Shown: piece by piece, positions 55,291 through 63,828 of the stretch
Numbering within the stretch: position 1 is the stretch's first letter
Layout: each line of letters begins with the position of its first letter
DNA from: Paenibacillus sp. FSL M7-0420
GTDB taxonomy: Bacteria; Bacillota; Bacilli; Paenibacillales; Paenibacillaceae
Reading direction: 5' to 3'
Assembly (NCBI RefSeq): GCF_038002345.1
Contig: NZ_JBBOCJ010000001.1
Span: 5,084,001-5,148,000, forward strand
Length of the DNA stretch: 64,000 bases
The notes under the pieces: model-generated
Databases searched by the model: none
What the model saw: the letters and a program-made list of their open reading frames with translations, nothing else
Told to the model about the DNA's origin: nothing
Program-made: the position numbers and the translations under genes

Positions 55291-56253
55291 CTACAGGTTG
55301 AATTGTTGCTTAATGACCGCAAGCGCAGGCAGATCGACTACCGCACCGGTGAATTTCAGTTTGTACGCGCTGACAGCAAATCCAAGCTCCAGCGCCTCTG
55401 TGAGCGTATACCCTTTGATAATAGCTGTATAGAATCCGGACCAGAAGGCATCTCCTGCTCCCGTTGTATCTTCAATCTGCGTCGCCTTGGTCGCAAACGA
55501 CATCGTTTCGCTTCCGGTGGAGACGAGTGCCCCGTCCTTGCCCAGCGTCAGAATGACCAGCTTCGCGCCAAGCGCAAGGAATCTGGCGATCTGCTCCTCC
55601 GGCGTGCCGGGTCCGAACAGACGCTCAGCGTCATCCCCGGAAGGCTTGATGATATCCACCTTCGGAATGATGCTTTTGACATAGGCTACCCCGTCCTCCC
55701 CCTTCTGCCAGATCGAAGGATGATAGTTGGGATCGAAGCCGATCAGCACCTTATGCTTCCTTGCCGTCTTGATCACCCGCTCTACTGTCTCACGGGACGG
55801 ATTCCTTGAAATCGGCCAGCAGGAGAAGTGGACAATTCTGGAATGAATCAAGGCTTGCTCCAGCGCTTCATTGTACTCCAGCCGGTAATCCGCCGCACGG
55901 TAAAAGATCGGAACCGGCGTAGCCTGACTTTTGGTAATCACCACCATACTGGTAGAATCATCGACCTGCTGGATGCCGCTTGTCGCCATTCCGGCGCTCT
56001 GCAGCCGGTTCATCAAATAGTTGCCCAGGCTATCCCTGCCCACCGCCGAAGCCACATGCGACCGGATGCCCAGCTTCCCCGCATTGATGGCAATATTCGA
56101 AGGCGATCCGCCAAAATACCGTGTATATCCATCACCTACCGTGTCCTCGCCGTACTCATTGGAGATCATATCCACGAGCAGCTCGCCCACTGTTAACACA
56201 TCGTTCGCCTGATCTTCAAACTGTATTGTCTCTCCGAGTTTAAACACCCGCAC
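55291..56253 (-). CDS. PfkB-family fructokinase
   Basis: 320 residues. Ribokinase fold: GELLVDMISNEYGE, YFGGSPSNIAINAGKLG at the N-terminus and the catalytic segment DTTGAGDAFWSGF with base Asp. The neighbouring sucrose phosphorylase gives fructose as product, so fructokinase is the natural reading. A palindrome TGTGTACACA lies 50 bp upstream. First gene of the three-gene unit fructokinase, sucrose phosphorylase, esterase. Confidence 0.9.
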   Translation of the reverse strand: MRVFKLGETIQFEDQANDVLTVGELLVDMISNEYGEDTVGDGYTRYFGGSPSNIAINAGKLGIRSHVASAVGRDSLGNYLMNRLQSAGMATSGIQQVDDSTSMVVITKSQATPVPIFYRAADYRLEYNEALEQALIHSRIVHFSCWPISRNPSRETVERVIKTARKHKVLIGFDPNYHPSIWQKGEDGVAYVKSIIPKVDIIKPSGDDAERLFGPGTPEEQIARFLALGAKLVILTLGKDGALVSTGSETMSFATKATQIEDTTGAGDAFWSGFYTAIIKGYTLTEALELGFAVSAYKLKFTGAVVDLPALAVIKQQFNL

Positions 56254-56302
56254 TCCCCCTTGGTACTCCAGTATCCTTGTGTCCTATCCATTCTATGGTC
56301 TC

Positions 56303-56312
56303 TGTGTACACA
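56303..56312. promoter_or_regulatory. palindrome before the fructokinase gene
   Basis: TGTGTACACA is a perfect 10-bp palindrome 50 bp upstream of the start codon, between this operon and the hydrolase gene end. It differs from the TTAACCGGTTAA operators of the nearby LacI system. Confidence 0.35.
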
Positions 56313-56344
56313 ATACTTTCAAAAACCCGTCCTCTTTTTACAAT

Positions 56345-57277
56345 TTAAGAGTTCAAGGCTCTTGCCAGGGCATGGATGTATCCCTCTCTGGCTCTGCGGC
56401 TGACTTCGGCTGCAGGGACAACATGCTCGAAGCCATGATAGCCCCCCGGGTAGAGATGAAATTCCACTTCTACACCCGCCTGTGCCAGCCGGGCCACATA
56501 GTCTATCGTCTCATCACGGAACGGGTCGAGCTGTCCGACGCAGATATAGGCGGGCGGAAGTCCCGCCAGTTGATCCGCACGGCCGGGTGCCGCATAAGGA
56601 GAGGTGTCTGCTCCCCCGGCAGGGCCGCCCAGGTACATCTCCCACGCGACCAGGTTGTTCGCCCGGTTCCACACCGCCGGGTGCGTGACCTCATAACTTG
56701 AAGGTGTAATGTTGCGGTCATCCAGCATTGGATACAGCGGAAGCTGGAAGCAGAGGGCCGGACCGCCCTTATCTCTAGCCATCAGGGCCAGGGCAGCCGC
56801 CAGACCGCCGCCCGCACTCGCGCCGCCTACGGCAATCCGGGCCAAATCGATGCTCAGCCCGTTGTTGATATCGGCCAGCCACACAAGCGCTGCATAACAG
56901 TCCTCAATGGCAGCCGGGTAAGGATGCTCCGGGGCAAGGCGGTAGTCGGGCGACACGACCACACAGTTGGCCGCGAGGACGAAGCTCTCGCATAACGCAT
57001 CGTCACCGCTCGGCTGGCCCAGAATATAGCCGCCCCCATGAGTCCAGAGCAGGGCAGGCAGCTTATGCTTACTCCGCTTCGCCGGTTCATAGATTCTGAT
57101 CCGTACCGGCCCGGAACCGGCAATCAGGACCCGCTCCGTAATGCGGACACGGTCCGACGGTTCTGTAGGCAACGGTATCATATTCCGGGCTGCGGCCAGA
57201 TCCTCCGGCAAATGCAGCGGCGGCAATCCGGCCATCCCCTCTCTTAATTCCGGGGCCACGCGGTGAATGAAATTCAT
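56345..57277 (-). CDS. HSL-type alpha/beta hydrolase
   Basis: 310 residues, cytoplasmic. Oxyanion motif LLWTHGGGYILGQ, nucleophile Ser in VGGASAGGGLAAAL, and C-terminal Asp and His in DPFRDETIDY and YPGGYHGFEH: the hormone-sensitive lipase-type triad. It is a carboxylesterase of short acyl esters. Lies between LacI gene 1 and fructokinase, same strand, 47 bp after the LacI gene. Substrate unknown. Confidence 0.9.
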   Translation of the reverse strand: MNFIHRVAPELREGMAGLPPLHLPEDLAAARNMIPLPTEPSDRVRITERVLIAGSGPVRIRIYEPAKRSKHKLPALLWTHGGGYILGQPSGDDALCESFVLAANCVVVSPDYRLAPEHPYPAAIEDCYAALVWLADINNGLSIDLARIAVGGASAGGGLAAALALMARDKGGPALCFQLPLYPMLDDRNITPSSYEVTHPAVWNRANNLVAWEMYLGGPAGGADTSPYAAPGRADQLAGLPPAYICVGQLDPFRDETIDYVARLAQAGVEVEFHLYPGGYHGFEHVVPAAEVSRRAREGYIHALARALNS

Positions 57278-57323
57278 CTATATTCCCTCCATATCGCTTC
57301 TATGTGAATGAATCCTGCGTGCT

Positions 57324-58298
57324 TCAAGTGGTCCCCTTCTCCGATAACCGGACGGGAAGAATCGTCTCCAGCGGGACCGGCTCGCCGGCAATCTGCTGAA
57401 GCAGATATTGAACGGCCAGCTCGGCCATCTTCTTGATCGGCTGGACGATAGTAGTCAGATCCTCCGCATCCAGGGCGGCAATTCCGTCATATCCAATGAC
57501 TTTGACTTGACCGGGCACGGCTCTGCCCAGCCTTCTGCACTGCTTCAGCACCTGAAGGGCCAGCATATCGCTGCTCGCGAACACGCCGTCCAGCTCAGGA
57601 CGTTCCTCAAAAAGACTGCTGACCAGCTTCTCGTAATCCTTATACTTGAATCCGTTCAGATCGGTTTGCCGGACGGTATATTCAACATCTTGCCTGCTGA
57701 CCTGCTCCAGGAAGGCGTCATGCCTTTGCTTGGCCAGCAGATTCAGGCGCAGATTCCCGCTGAGATAGGCGATGCTCCGGCATTTTTTGCGCAGCAGCAG
57801 CCGGGTGGCCAGCACTCCCCCTTGATAGTTATCCGAGGCAATGAACGGAATCGACTTAGAGATCTGCCGGTCCAGCGACACCAGCGGCAGGCTGATCGAC
57901 TTGTAATCGTTCACGCTCATCGTATGGCTGCCCATGATAATGCCGTCAACCCGGCTGGCCCGCAGCAGATCGATGTATTCTTTCTCTTTTTTCTTATGAT
58001 GCAGGGAATTGCACAGCATAAGCTTATAGCCTTGTTCATAGGCATAGGCCTCAATATGCTTGGTTACCTCTCCGAAGAACGGATGGGAGATATCCGGCAG
58101 AATCAGGCCGATTATATTGGACTTCTTGCGCAGCAAGGAGCGTGCCACCTCACTCGGATGGTAATTCAGCTCCTCCATGGCATCGTTTACCTTTTGCTTC
58201 AGACTCTCACTGAGGTATCCCCGGTTATTCAGCACACGGGAGACGGTAGTGACGGAGACGCCGACCTTCTCGGCAACATCTTTGATGGTTACAGCCAT
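57324..58298 (-). CDS. LacI-family regulator 1
   Basis: 324 residues. HTH (TIKDVAEKVGVSVTTVSRVL NNRGYLS), hinge with Leu pair region (NYHPSEVARSLLRKKSNIIG) and periplasmic-binding-like effector domain. Start at 58298, preceded by GGAGG at 5 nt; 18 extra upstream residues are not family-like. TTAACCGGTTAA lies 64 bp upstream, so autoregulation is likely, and similar sites occur at the MalE-type gene promoter. Probably represses the sugar importer. Confidence 0.92.
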   Translation of the reverse strand: MAVTIKDVAEKVGVSVTTVSRVLNNRGYLSESLKQKVNDAMEELNYHPSEVARSLLRKKSNIIGLILPDISHPFFGEVTKHIEAYAYEQGYKLMLCNSLHHKKKEKEYIDLLRASRVDGIIMGSHTMSVNDYKSISLPLVSLDRQISKSIPFIASDNYQGGVLATRLLLRKKCRSIAYLSGNLRLNLLAKQRHDAFLEQVSRQDVEYTVRQTDLNGFKYKDYEKLVSSLFEERPELDGVFASSDMLALQVLKQCRRLGRAVPGQVKVIGYDGIAALDAEDLTTIVQPIKKMAELAVQYLLQQIAGEPVPLETILPVRLSEKGTT

Positions 58299-58361
58299 CC
58301 GTACCTCCTGACCCGGGTCAGCCTTCTTCCTCTGTTCAGCGGAACAGAGCATGACTCTGTG

Positions 58362-58373
58362 TTAACCGGTTAA
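58362..58373. promoter_or_regulatory. LacI operator TTAACCGGTTAA before LacI gene 1
   Basis: Perfect 12-bp palindrome with the central CG typical of LacI-family sites; on the minus strand TATTATAT just before it may be the -10. The same core is present twice at 63281-63312. Confidence 0.75.
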
Positions 58374-58473
58374 TATAATAGGGCAACATCAGCTTTAAAA
58401 CGATAATGAACATCGAGGGTTTTAAAGTCTGAGCAAGAACATTGGGCTAATATTAAGCTGATATCACCCTGTT

Positions 58474-58497
58474 TCCTACTCCTACTCCTACTCCTAA
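58474..58497 (+). repeat. short hexanucleotide repeat
   Basis: Three copies of TCCTAC and a fourth TCCTAA stand in tandem in the gap between the LacI genes. Possibly variable by slippage. Confidence 0.7.
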
Positions 58498-58510
58498 ATT
58501 CAAGTGGGTG

Positions 58511-58695
58511 ATTGTATTTCCTGCAACAGAAAACGCATAACTGACTGTAAAATGAGATTCAATTGCATTTCATACAGTGGAATGTTGTGTTTTGGGTGAA
58601 AAATGGCCTCTTTTCAACATTCAATTGTACTGGATACAATAGATTCTATTTTGAAGGCTTTTTTACAGCATTCTAATGTACGAAATGCAGTTGCT
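58511..58695. repeat. tandem degenerate repeat, about 50-bp period
   Basis: Related segments ATTGTATTTCCTGCAACAG (58511), AATTGCATTTCATACAGTGG (58561), AATTGTACTGGATACAATAG (58623) and TAATGTACGAAATGCAGTTG (58674) recur at intervals of 50, 62 and 51 bp. Each is a weak palindrome (TTGTA...TACAA-like). It fills most of the 58374-58804 gap; no gene is seen. Confidence 0.55.
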
Positions 58696-58804
58696 ATCGT
58701 TACAGCACCTGCAGCATCGGAAGGACTGCTGCGGGAATATTCACAATATTAAACCTGCTACTCTACTAGAGCAGACCTGGCAGGGATGCTGCCAATCCTG
58801 GGTA

Positions 58805-59794
58805 TCAGGTCGTGCCGCGCTCCACAGCCGTTACCGGGAACGTATTCACCATCGCCACCGCCTGACCCTCGATCTGCTGGACCGCCAGCTCCATAATGGC
58901 TTCGCTCATCTCCTGAATCGGCTGCCGGACCGTGCTTAGACGCGGGGAGATCATGGAGGCGAGCTGCACATCATCATAGCCCACAATGCGCATCGCTGAA
59001 GGAATCTCCTTGCCGAGCAGGTTGCAGGCATGAATGACTTCGGCGGCAATCACATCACTGCTGGCAAATACGCCGTCGATCTCAGGATGCTCCTGGAGGT
59101 AGGCGGCAATGGCGGTATCCCCTCCGGTATAGCTCCCCTGTTCAACCTCCAGCTGCAAGAACAGCGGCGCAAGCCCTGCGTGCTTCAGCTCTTCTTCATA
59201 CCCCTGCTTTCTCAGGCCGGCCAGCATGAAGTGATGCTGGGGACCGTCGATCCCCCGCTGGATATAGACCGTGTGCCGGCAGCCCTGGCCGGTTAATAAC
59301 CGCGCAGCCAGCCGGCCGCCCTCCAGATTATCCGAGGTGACCACGGGAATATCTTCCGAGATGACACGGTCGAAGGAGACGATCGGCAGGTCCAGGTGAA
59401 GATAATGCTGCACATCCAGCACGGCACTGCCCATGATGATGGCGTCAACCTGGTTTTTTTTGAGCATCTCGATATAATCCACTTCCTTGGAGACGTTACG
59501 GTTGGAATTGCAGAGCAGCAGCTTGTAGCCCTTAAGGTCTGCGTAATATTCGAGATAGGCGGTCAGCTCGGCAAAAAAAGGATGAGAAATCGCCGGGATG
59601 ATCAGCCCGATCATATTGGATTTTTTGCGGAACAGGGCCCGGGCCATTTCATTCGGCTGATAGTTCATTTCCTTCATCACCCGGTAGACCTTCTCCTTCG
59701 TCTTGTCACTGATATACCCTCTATTGTTAAGGACTCTGGACACCGTATTCACAGAAAGTCCTGCCTGCTTCGCAACATCCTTCAGATTCGCCAT
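58805..59794 (-). CDS. LacI-family regulator 2
   Basis: 329 residues. HTH (NLKDVAKQAGLSVNTVSRVL NNRGYIS), hinge NYQPNEMARALFRKKSNMIG, effector domain. Similar along its length to LacI 1, so the pair likely arose by duplication. Start at 59794, preceded by AAGGTGG. It follows the importer permease by about 108 bp in the same direction and could be co-transcribed. Which of the two binds TTAACCGGTTAA cannot be told. Confidence 0.92.
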   Translation of the reverse strand: MANLKDVAKQAGLSVNTVSRVLNNRGYISDKTKEKVYRVMKEMNYQPNEMARALFRKKSNMIGLIIPAISHPFFAELTAYLEYYADLKGYKLLLCNSNRNVSKEVDYIEMLKKNQVDAIIMGSAVLDVQHYLHLDLPIVSFDRVISEDIPVVTSDNLEGGRLAARLLTGQGCRHTVYIQRGIDGPQHHFMLAGLRKQGYEEELKHAGLAPLFLQLEVEQGSYTGGDTAIAAYLQEHPEIDGVFASSDVIAAEVIHACNLLGKEIPSAMRIVGYDDVQLASMISPRLSTVRQPIQEMSEAIMELAVQQIEGQAVAMVNTFPVTAVERGTT

Positions 59795-59857
59795 AGAAAC
59801 CACCTTGCTTTTTAGTTCCAATTATAGATGAATTTCGCATGGATTTCAGCTATTGAA

Positions 59858-59890
59858 GCGTAATCGTCACTGCGGTGAACATTTGGACTT
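59858..59890 (-). repeat. remnant of the nested-palindrome element
   Basis: CGTCACTGCGGTGAACATTT then GGACTTCC matches the left end of the copy at 42301 and then breaks off into CTCGCCTCCCC. Most of the element is missing. Confidence 0.5.
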
Positions 59891-59902
59891 CCTCGCCTCC
59901 CC

Positions 59903-60730
59903 TTATTTCAGCGCCCCTTCCGTGATCCCTTTGATGATCTGTTTTTGCAGGAACAGGTAGATGATCAGCACTGGAATGATCGTCATAATCAGCCCGGCCA
60001 TCAGCGGCGCATAGTCCACAGAATAGGAGGAGAAGAAGGTATACGTGGAGAGCGGCAGTGTCTTCTGATCCGGCGACAGCAGCACCAGGCTGGGCAGGAG
60101 ATAGTCATTCCAGATCCAGAGCACATCGAGCACCAGCAGGGTGACGAATACCGGCTTCAGCAAGGGCAGCACAATACTGAAAAACGTCCGCAGCGTGGTG
60201 CTCCCTTCGATAAATGCCGATTCTTCCAGCTCATAAGGAATCCCCTTGATAAAGCCGTGGAACGTGAAGACGCCAAACGGCACTCCGAAGCCGAGATACA
60301 TGAACAGCAGCGTCAGCTTGGTATTCAGCAGCCCCATATTCCCGTACAGCATGACCATTGGAATCATCAGGACCTGGAAGGGAAGGGCCATAGAGGCCAG
60401 CATGAGGAAGAAGAAGAAGGAATTCACCTTCCATTTGTAGCGTACGAACAAGTACCCGGTCATCGCCGAGAAAATAATAATGATCGTAACGGAAATCCCC
60501 GTAATGATCAGCGAGTTCATGAACCCCTGCATAAAGTCCATATTGTCAAAAGCGCTGGCATAGTTCTTGAAATTAATCGTTGTCGGCAGCGACAGAGGAC
60601 TCTCGAAGAATTGCTGGGTGGTCTTGAAGGAGTTCATAATAATCAGCAGGAACGGTGTTAAAAAGGCCAGCAGCAGCAGGTACAGGAATCCTGTCCGCAG
60701 GCCCGGGAGGATGCGCCGGTTAGCATTCAT
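59903..60730 (-). CDS. sugar ABC permease (MalG type)
   Basis: 275 residues, six predicted helices. EAA loop: EESAFIEGSTTLRTFFSIVL. Ends QKQIIKGITEGALK, the common MalG-type tail. The ATG overlaps the stop of the MalF-type permease (TAATG), so translation is coupled. Confidence 0.93.
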   Translation of the reverse strand: MNANRRILPGLRTGFLYLLLLAFLTPFLLIIMNSFKTTQQFFESPLSLPTTINFKNYASAFDNMDFMQGFMNSLIITGISVTIIIIFSAMTGYLFVRYKWKVNSFFFFLMLASMALPFQVLMIPMVMLYGNMGLLNTKLTLLFMYLGFGVPFGVFTFHGFIKGIPYELEESAFIEGSTTLRTFFSIVLPLLKPVFVTLLVLDVLWIWNDYLLPSLVLLSPDQKTLPLSTYTFFSSYSVDYAPLMAGLIMTIIPVLIIYLFLQKQIIKGITEGALK

Positions 60731-61611
60731 TAAGATTCCACCTCCAGCTTCTTCAGCAGATAGGATTGCGTCAAGGCGATCAGTGCTACGACAGCGAACA
60801 GAACGACTGCCTCTGCCTGGCCGACACCGTATTGATTGGACAGGAAGGCTTTTTGCACGATATGGTAGGTAGCCAGCTCCGTTGAATTGAACGGTCCGCC
60901 CTTGGTTAACGCCAGGTTGATGTCATACGTTAAGAAGGACCGGGACAGGGAGATGAAAATACAGATGACGATCGCAGGAACCGTCAGCGGCAGGATAATT
61001 CTGCGGATCACTGAAGTCCGCCCCGCTCCGTCGATGCTCGCCGCCTCCAGCACATCATTCGGTACGCCAGTGAAGCCTGCGATATAAATGATCATCAGAT
61101 ACCCGATCAGCTGCCAGGCGGTCGCAATGATCAGCGCCCAGAATGCCGTCCCCGTATTCGTCAGCCAGGAGGTCTGAAACAGCTCCCAGCCGTATTTATT
61201 CCCAAGGTAAGGCAGCACCTGTGAGAAAAGCGTCTGCCACAGATATCCCAGTACGATCCCTCCGACCAGATTGGGTGTGAAGAACCCGGTACGCAGCCAT
61301 TGTTCCCCTCTCCCGCCTCTCGTCAGGGCGAGTGCGATGAAGAAGGCGAACACATTGGCAATCACCACGGTGAAGAAGACATACTTCAGGGTGAACCACA
61401 GCTGCTGAAGGAACACCTTATCCCTGAATACTTCGAGATAATTCGAGAAGCCGATCAGGCTGCTGTCGCCTGTACGGACATCCCAGTTCGTAAAGGTCAA
61501 ATATAAGCCGACGATGAACGGTATAATCACAACGGCGGCAAAAGCGAAGATAGAGGGACCTCCGAAGACCAGAAACGTCCCCGCATTCTTCAGTGATAGC
61601 TTTTTGTTCAT
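60730..61611 (-). CDS. sugar ABC permease (MalF/UgpA type)
   Basis: 293 residues, six predicted helices without the long periplasmic loop of E. coli MalF. EAA loop: LEAASIDGAGRTSVIRRIIL. It lies 243 bp after the binding-protein gene, the space holding a dispersed palindromic element that may protect or limit the transcript. Sugar inferred only from the sucrose genes nearby. Confidence 0.93.
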   Translation of the reverse strand: MNKKLSLKNAGTFLVFGGPSIFAFAAVVIIPFIVGLYLTFTNWDVRTGDSSLIGFSNYLEVFRDKVFLQQLWFTLKYVFFTVVIANVFAFFIALALTRGGRGEQWLRTGFFTPNLVGGIVLGYLWQTLFSQVLPYLGNKYGWELFQTSWLTNTGTAFWALIIATAWQLIGYLMIIYIAGFTGVPNDVLEAASIDGAGRTSVIRRIILPLTVPAIVICIFISLSRSFLTYDINLALTKGGPFNSTELATYHIVQKAFLSNQYGVGQAEAVVLFAVVALIALTQSYLLKKLEVES

Positions 61612-61670
61612 AGTGCTGCCCCCTTTCCTCTTAACAGGCTGAACTGGAGAATTTTTTATGTTTTGGGATT

Positions 61671-61815
61671 AGCCGCGACTCCAGAGAAGTTTTGGACTTC
61701 CGGCCGCTGTTGTCTGCAGATTTCTTGATTTAAACCGTTTTTAACGGTTGAAATCCGCAGACAAAGGCGGTCGCTATCGCTCCTTCAGTTCCAAAATTCC
61801 CCTCCGCCACTTTTC
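61671..61815 (-). repeat. nested-palindrome dispersed element, copy 3
   Basis: Contains GACTTCCGGCCGCTG, GTCTGCAGATTTCTTGATTT, AACGGTTGAAATCC, GCAGACAAAGGCGG and CCCCTCCGCC. Inner stem AAACCGTT/AACGGTT and outer stem GTCTGC/GCAGAC nest perfectly. Arms differ from copies 1 and 2 (TTGTCAACAG there, GTCTGCAG here) with matching change in the partner arm. Lies between importer binding-protein and permease genes. Confidence 0.75.
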
Positions 61816-61854
61816 CCTTAACTTAAGTCTTCAAGTTCAATAAATAGAGATTCT

Positions 61855-63216
61855 CTATTTCCCTGCATACGATTTCCAGTAATCCTGAACCTCCTGCGCC
61901 AGCCCCTGGCGGTCGATATTGCCTACCAGATACTTCTGCATCGCAGCTCCGGTCTTGGCCCAGTAATCCTGCGGCAGGTAATTAATGACACCGATGTTGA
62001 TGATGTTCCCTTGCTTCACGTATTCGCTGACGGCATTGGACATGATGTTCGTGCTCTGTGCCTTGAGATCCTTATACGGCATGGACAGCCCCATATCGCT
62101 AATAATAGCCTTCTGCCCGTCCTCGCTGCTGACCATCCATTCAATGAACGCTTTGGCGGCTTCCTGCTGCTCAGGCGTAGACTTCGAATCATCAATGGCG
62201 AACAGCTTAGGCTCGCTGTAGGCGACTTGCGTGTTGCCGAAATCCTCCGGGTTATTGCTAACCGGCAGCGGCAGGATACCGAAGTCAGTATCGCGGCCTT
62301 CCAGCGTTCCAATGACCGCCCAGCTCCAGTCTCCCATGAAGTAGAAGGCGGCAGCTCCCTTGGCGAAATCTGCGCTGTCACGGTTATAATCGGCAACGAG
62401 CGGGTCGCTCTTACGTGCGTTGTACTTCTTCAGCAGATCGAAGGTATCCATCAGGCCGGTGAACTGCGGATTCTCCGTCAGCTTAACCTGCCCGTTCTTC
62501 AGCTCCTCCACAAACTTCCGGTTGTCCTCGACCTTCTGCGACTGCAGGGAATAGGTCAATCCCAGATAGTGGGCGCCGAGCGACCAGTCTGCTCCGTGAA
62601 GCATGACCGGTGCTTTGCCGGAGGCTTCAATCTTCTTGAAGACCGCTTCGAGGTCATCACGGGTCTTCACCGATGCTGGATCAAAGGCACCGCCGATCCC
62701 CTCTTCTACCGCACGCTTGTTGTACAGCAGACCGTAGCCTTGGGCAGTCCAGGGAATACCCAGGAATTGTCCGTCCAGCAATGCGCCATCGATGGCTCCC
62801 GGATTGGTCAGCGCTTCATATTTAGCCTTCTCTGGCTCTAAATCCAGAAAATCATCCTTATATTGAAGTATGGTGCCTGCATCCAGATTCACGATTGTCG
62901 CCGGATTGCCGGAGGCCAGCAGGGATTGGAACTTCTCAAGCTGCGCGCCGCCGATCGGTGTAGGAATCAGTTCAATCGTTACCTGCGGATTCTGCTCATG
63001 ATACTTCTTGAACAGCTCCTCGAATACGGTATTGACTTCTGCAGAGGTATTGAAGAAGGTGAGCTTAACGTCCTTGGCGGCCTGCTCTGCTGCTGGCGTC
63101 TCTCCCTTTTCTTCCTTAACAGCACCGTTTGCCGAATTCCCCTTGGAGCAGCCTGCGAGTAACCCGGTGACCACCGTCAGAGCGATAGCGAAGCTTGCAG
63201 CTTTTCTCAATTTCAA
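61855..63216 (-). CDS. sugar-binding lipoprotein (MalE/UgpB type)
   Basis: 454 residues. Lipobox TGLLAGC with Cys23, linker, family 1 solute-binding domain (VTIELIPTPIGGAQLEKFQS, FYFMGDWSWAVIGTLEG). TTG start at 63216, 7 nt after GGGGGG; the longer frame to 63294 has no ribosome site and no signal-like leader. The promoter carries two LacI operators, so expression should need a sugar inducer. First gene of a binding protein-permease-permease set; the ATPase is elsewhere. Sucrose or another alpha-glucoside is the likeliest ligand given the downstream sucrose phosphorylase, but this is inference. Confidence 0.9.
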   Translation of the reverse strand: MKLRKAASFAIALTVVTGLLAGCSKGNSANGAVKEEKGETPAAEQAAKDVKLTFFNTSAEVNTVFEELFKKYHEQNPQVTIELIPTPIGGAQLEKFQSLLASGNPATIVNLDAGTILQYKDDFLDLEPEKAKYEALTNPGAIDGALLDGQFLGIPWTAQGYGLLYNKRAVEEGIGGAFDPASVKTRDDLEAVFKKIEASGKAPVMLHGADWSLGAHYLGLTYSLQSQKVEDNRKFVEELKNGQVKLTENPQFTGLMDTFDLLKKYNARKSDPLVADYNRDSADFAKGAAAFYFMGDWSWAVIGTLEGRDTDFGILPLPVSNNPEDFGNTQVAYSEPKLFAIDDSKSTPEQQEAAKAFIEWMVSSEDGQKAIISDMGLSMPYKDLKAQSTNIMSNAVSEYVKQGNIINIGVINYLPQDYWAKTGAAMQKYLVGNIDRQGLAQEVQDYWKSYAGK

Positions 63217-63276
63217 ATGAATTCCCCCCGTACTTTTGATTGTTTTGAATGCGCATACATTTCTGAATGCAACTTT

Positions 63277-63312
63277 ATGATAACCGGTTAACATATTTAT
63301 GTCAATCGGTTA
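63277..63312 (-). promoter_or_regulatory. promoter with two LacI operators before the MalE-type gene
   Basis: On the minus strand TTGACA (63305-63300) and TATCAT (63282-63277) are 17 bp apart. Operator 1 (TAACCGGTTA, 63281-63290) covers the -10 and operator 2 (TAACCGATTG, 63312-63303) covers the -35. Centres are 22 bp apart, two turns, so two dimers would sit on one face. Confidence 0.8.
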
Positions 63313-63401
63313 TCATATTTAAATTTTAGCTAATGTAGAGGAGTGAATATGACTCTTGCAGCGGGGAAAAACGAATCCGGCCCTCGCGCCGCTTCCAGTC
63401 C

Positions 63402-63735
63402 AATTGTGGTCGGTTTTTCGACCACATTCCGCCCACGCGCCTCCGCCGCGCCCAATGTAATCGGTTTTTCGACCACATTCCGCCCACGCACCTCTCCCGC
63501 TCCAATTGTAATCGGTTTTTCGATTACATTTCGCCCACGCACCTCTCCCGCTCCAATTGTAATCGGTTTTTCGATTACATTTCGCCCACGCACCTCTTCC
63601 AGTCCAATTGTAATCGGTTTTTCGATTACATTCGGCCCAAGCGCCCTCCCCGCTGTCCAATGTAATCGGTTTTTCGATTACATTTGCCCCCCAGCCCTCG
63701 CAGCCACACATTGTAATCGGTTTTTCGATTACATT
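63402..63735. repeat. tandem hairpin-repeat array, seven units of about 51 bp
   Basis: Hairpins at 63402-63428, 63454-63479, 63504-63530, 63555-63581, 63606-63632, 63659-63684 and 63710-63735. Arms are GTAATCG/CGATTAC in five units, GTGGTCG/CGACCAC in the first (both arms changed together), and mixed in the second. Loop GTTTTT is constant. Spacers of about 25 bp are alike (CGCCCACGCACCTCTCCCGC). The matching array at 2329-2560 shares hairpins, not spacers. Open frames on both strands (repeating NVIEKPIT) come from the repeat itself and lack ribosome sites. No gene is seen in 63217-63828. Confidence 0.9.
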
Positions 63736-63790
63736 CCGCCCCCCAGCGCTCGCCGCTGCCAATTGTGTTTGGTTCTAACAGGCCAGCAGC

Positions 63791-63826
63791 AAAAAAGGCT
63801 TCAGCCCAAATGAGCCGAAGCCTTTC
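63791..63826 (-). terminator. terminator of the AraC-family gene
   Basis: AAAGGCTTCGGCTC and its partner around AAATGAG/GCCC form a stem that on the minus strand ends in AGCCTTTTTT. It starts just past the stop codon at 63829. Confidence 0.85.
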
Positions 63827-63828
63827 CC

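Noticed and set aside
63402..63735. CRISPR-like array
   Set aside because: Units are hairpins of 26 bp with spacers that resemble each other and no cas genes are near; CRISPR spacers would be unlike each other.
63319..63762. Open frame with repeating NRKTDYNW/NVIEKPIT peptide
   Set aside because: Open frames occur on both strands in several frames because the repeat unit is near a multiple of three; no ribosome site, and the hairpin arms, not the protein, are conserved.
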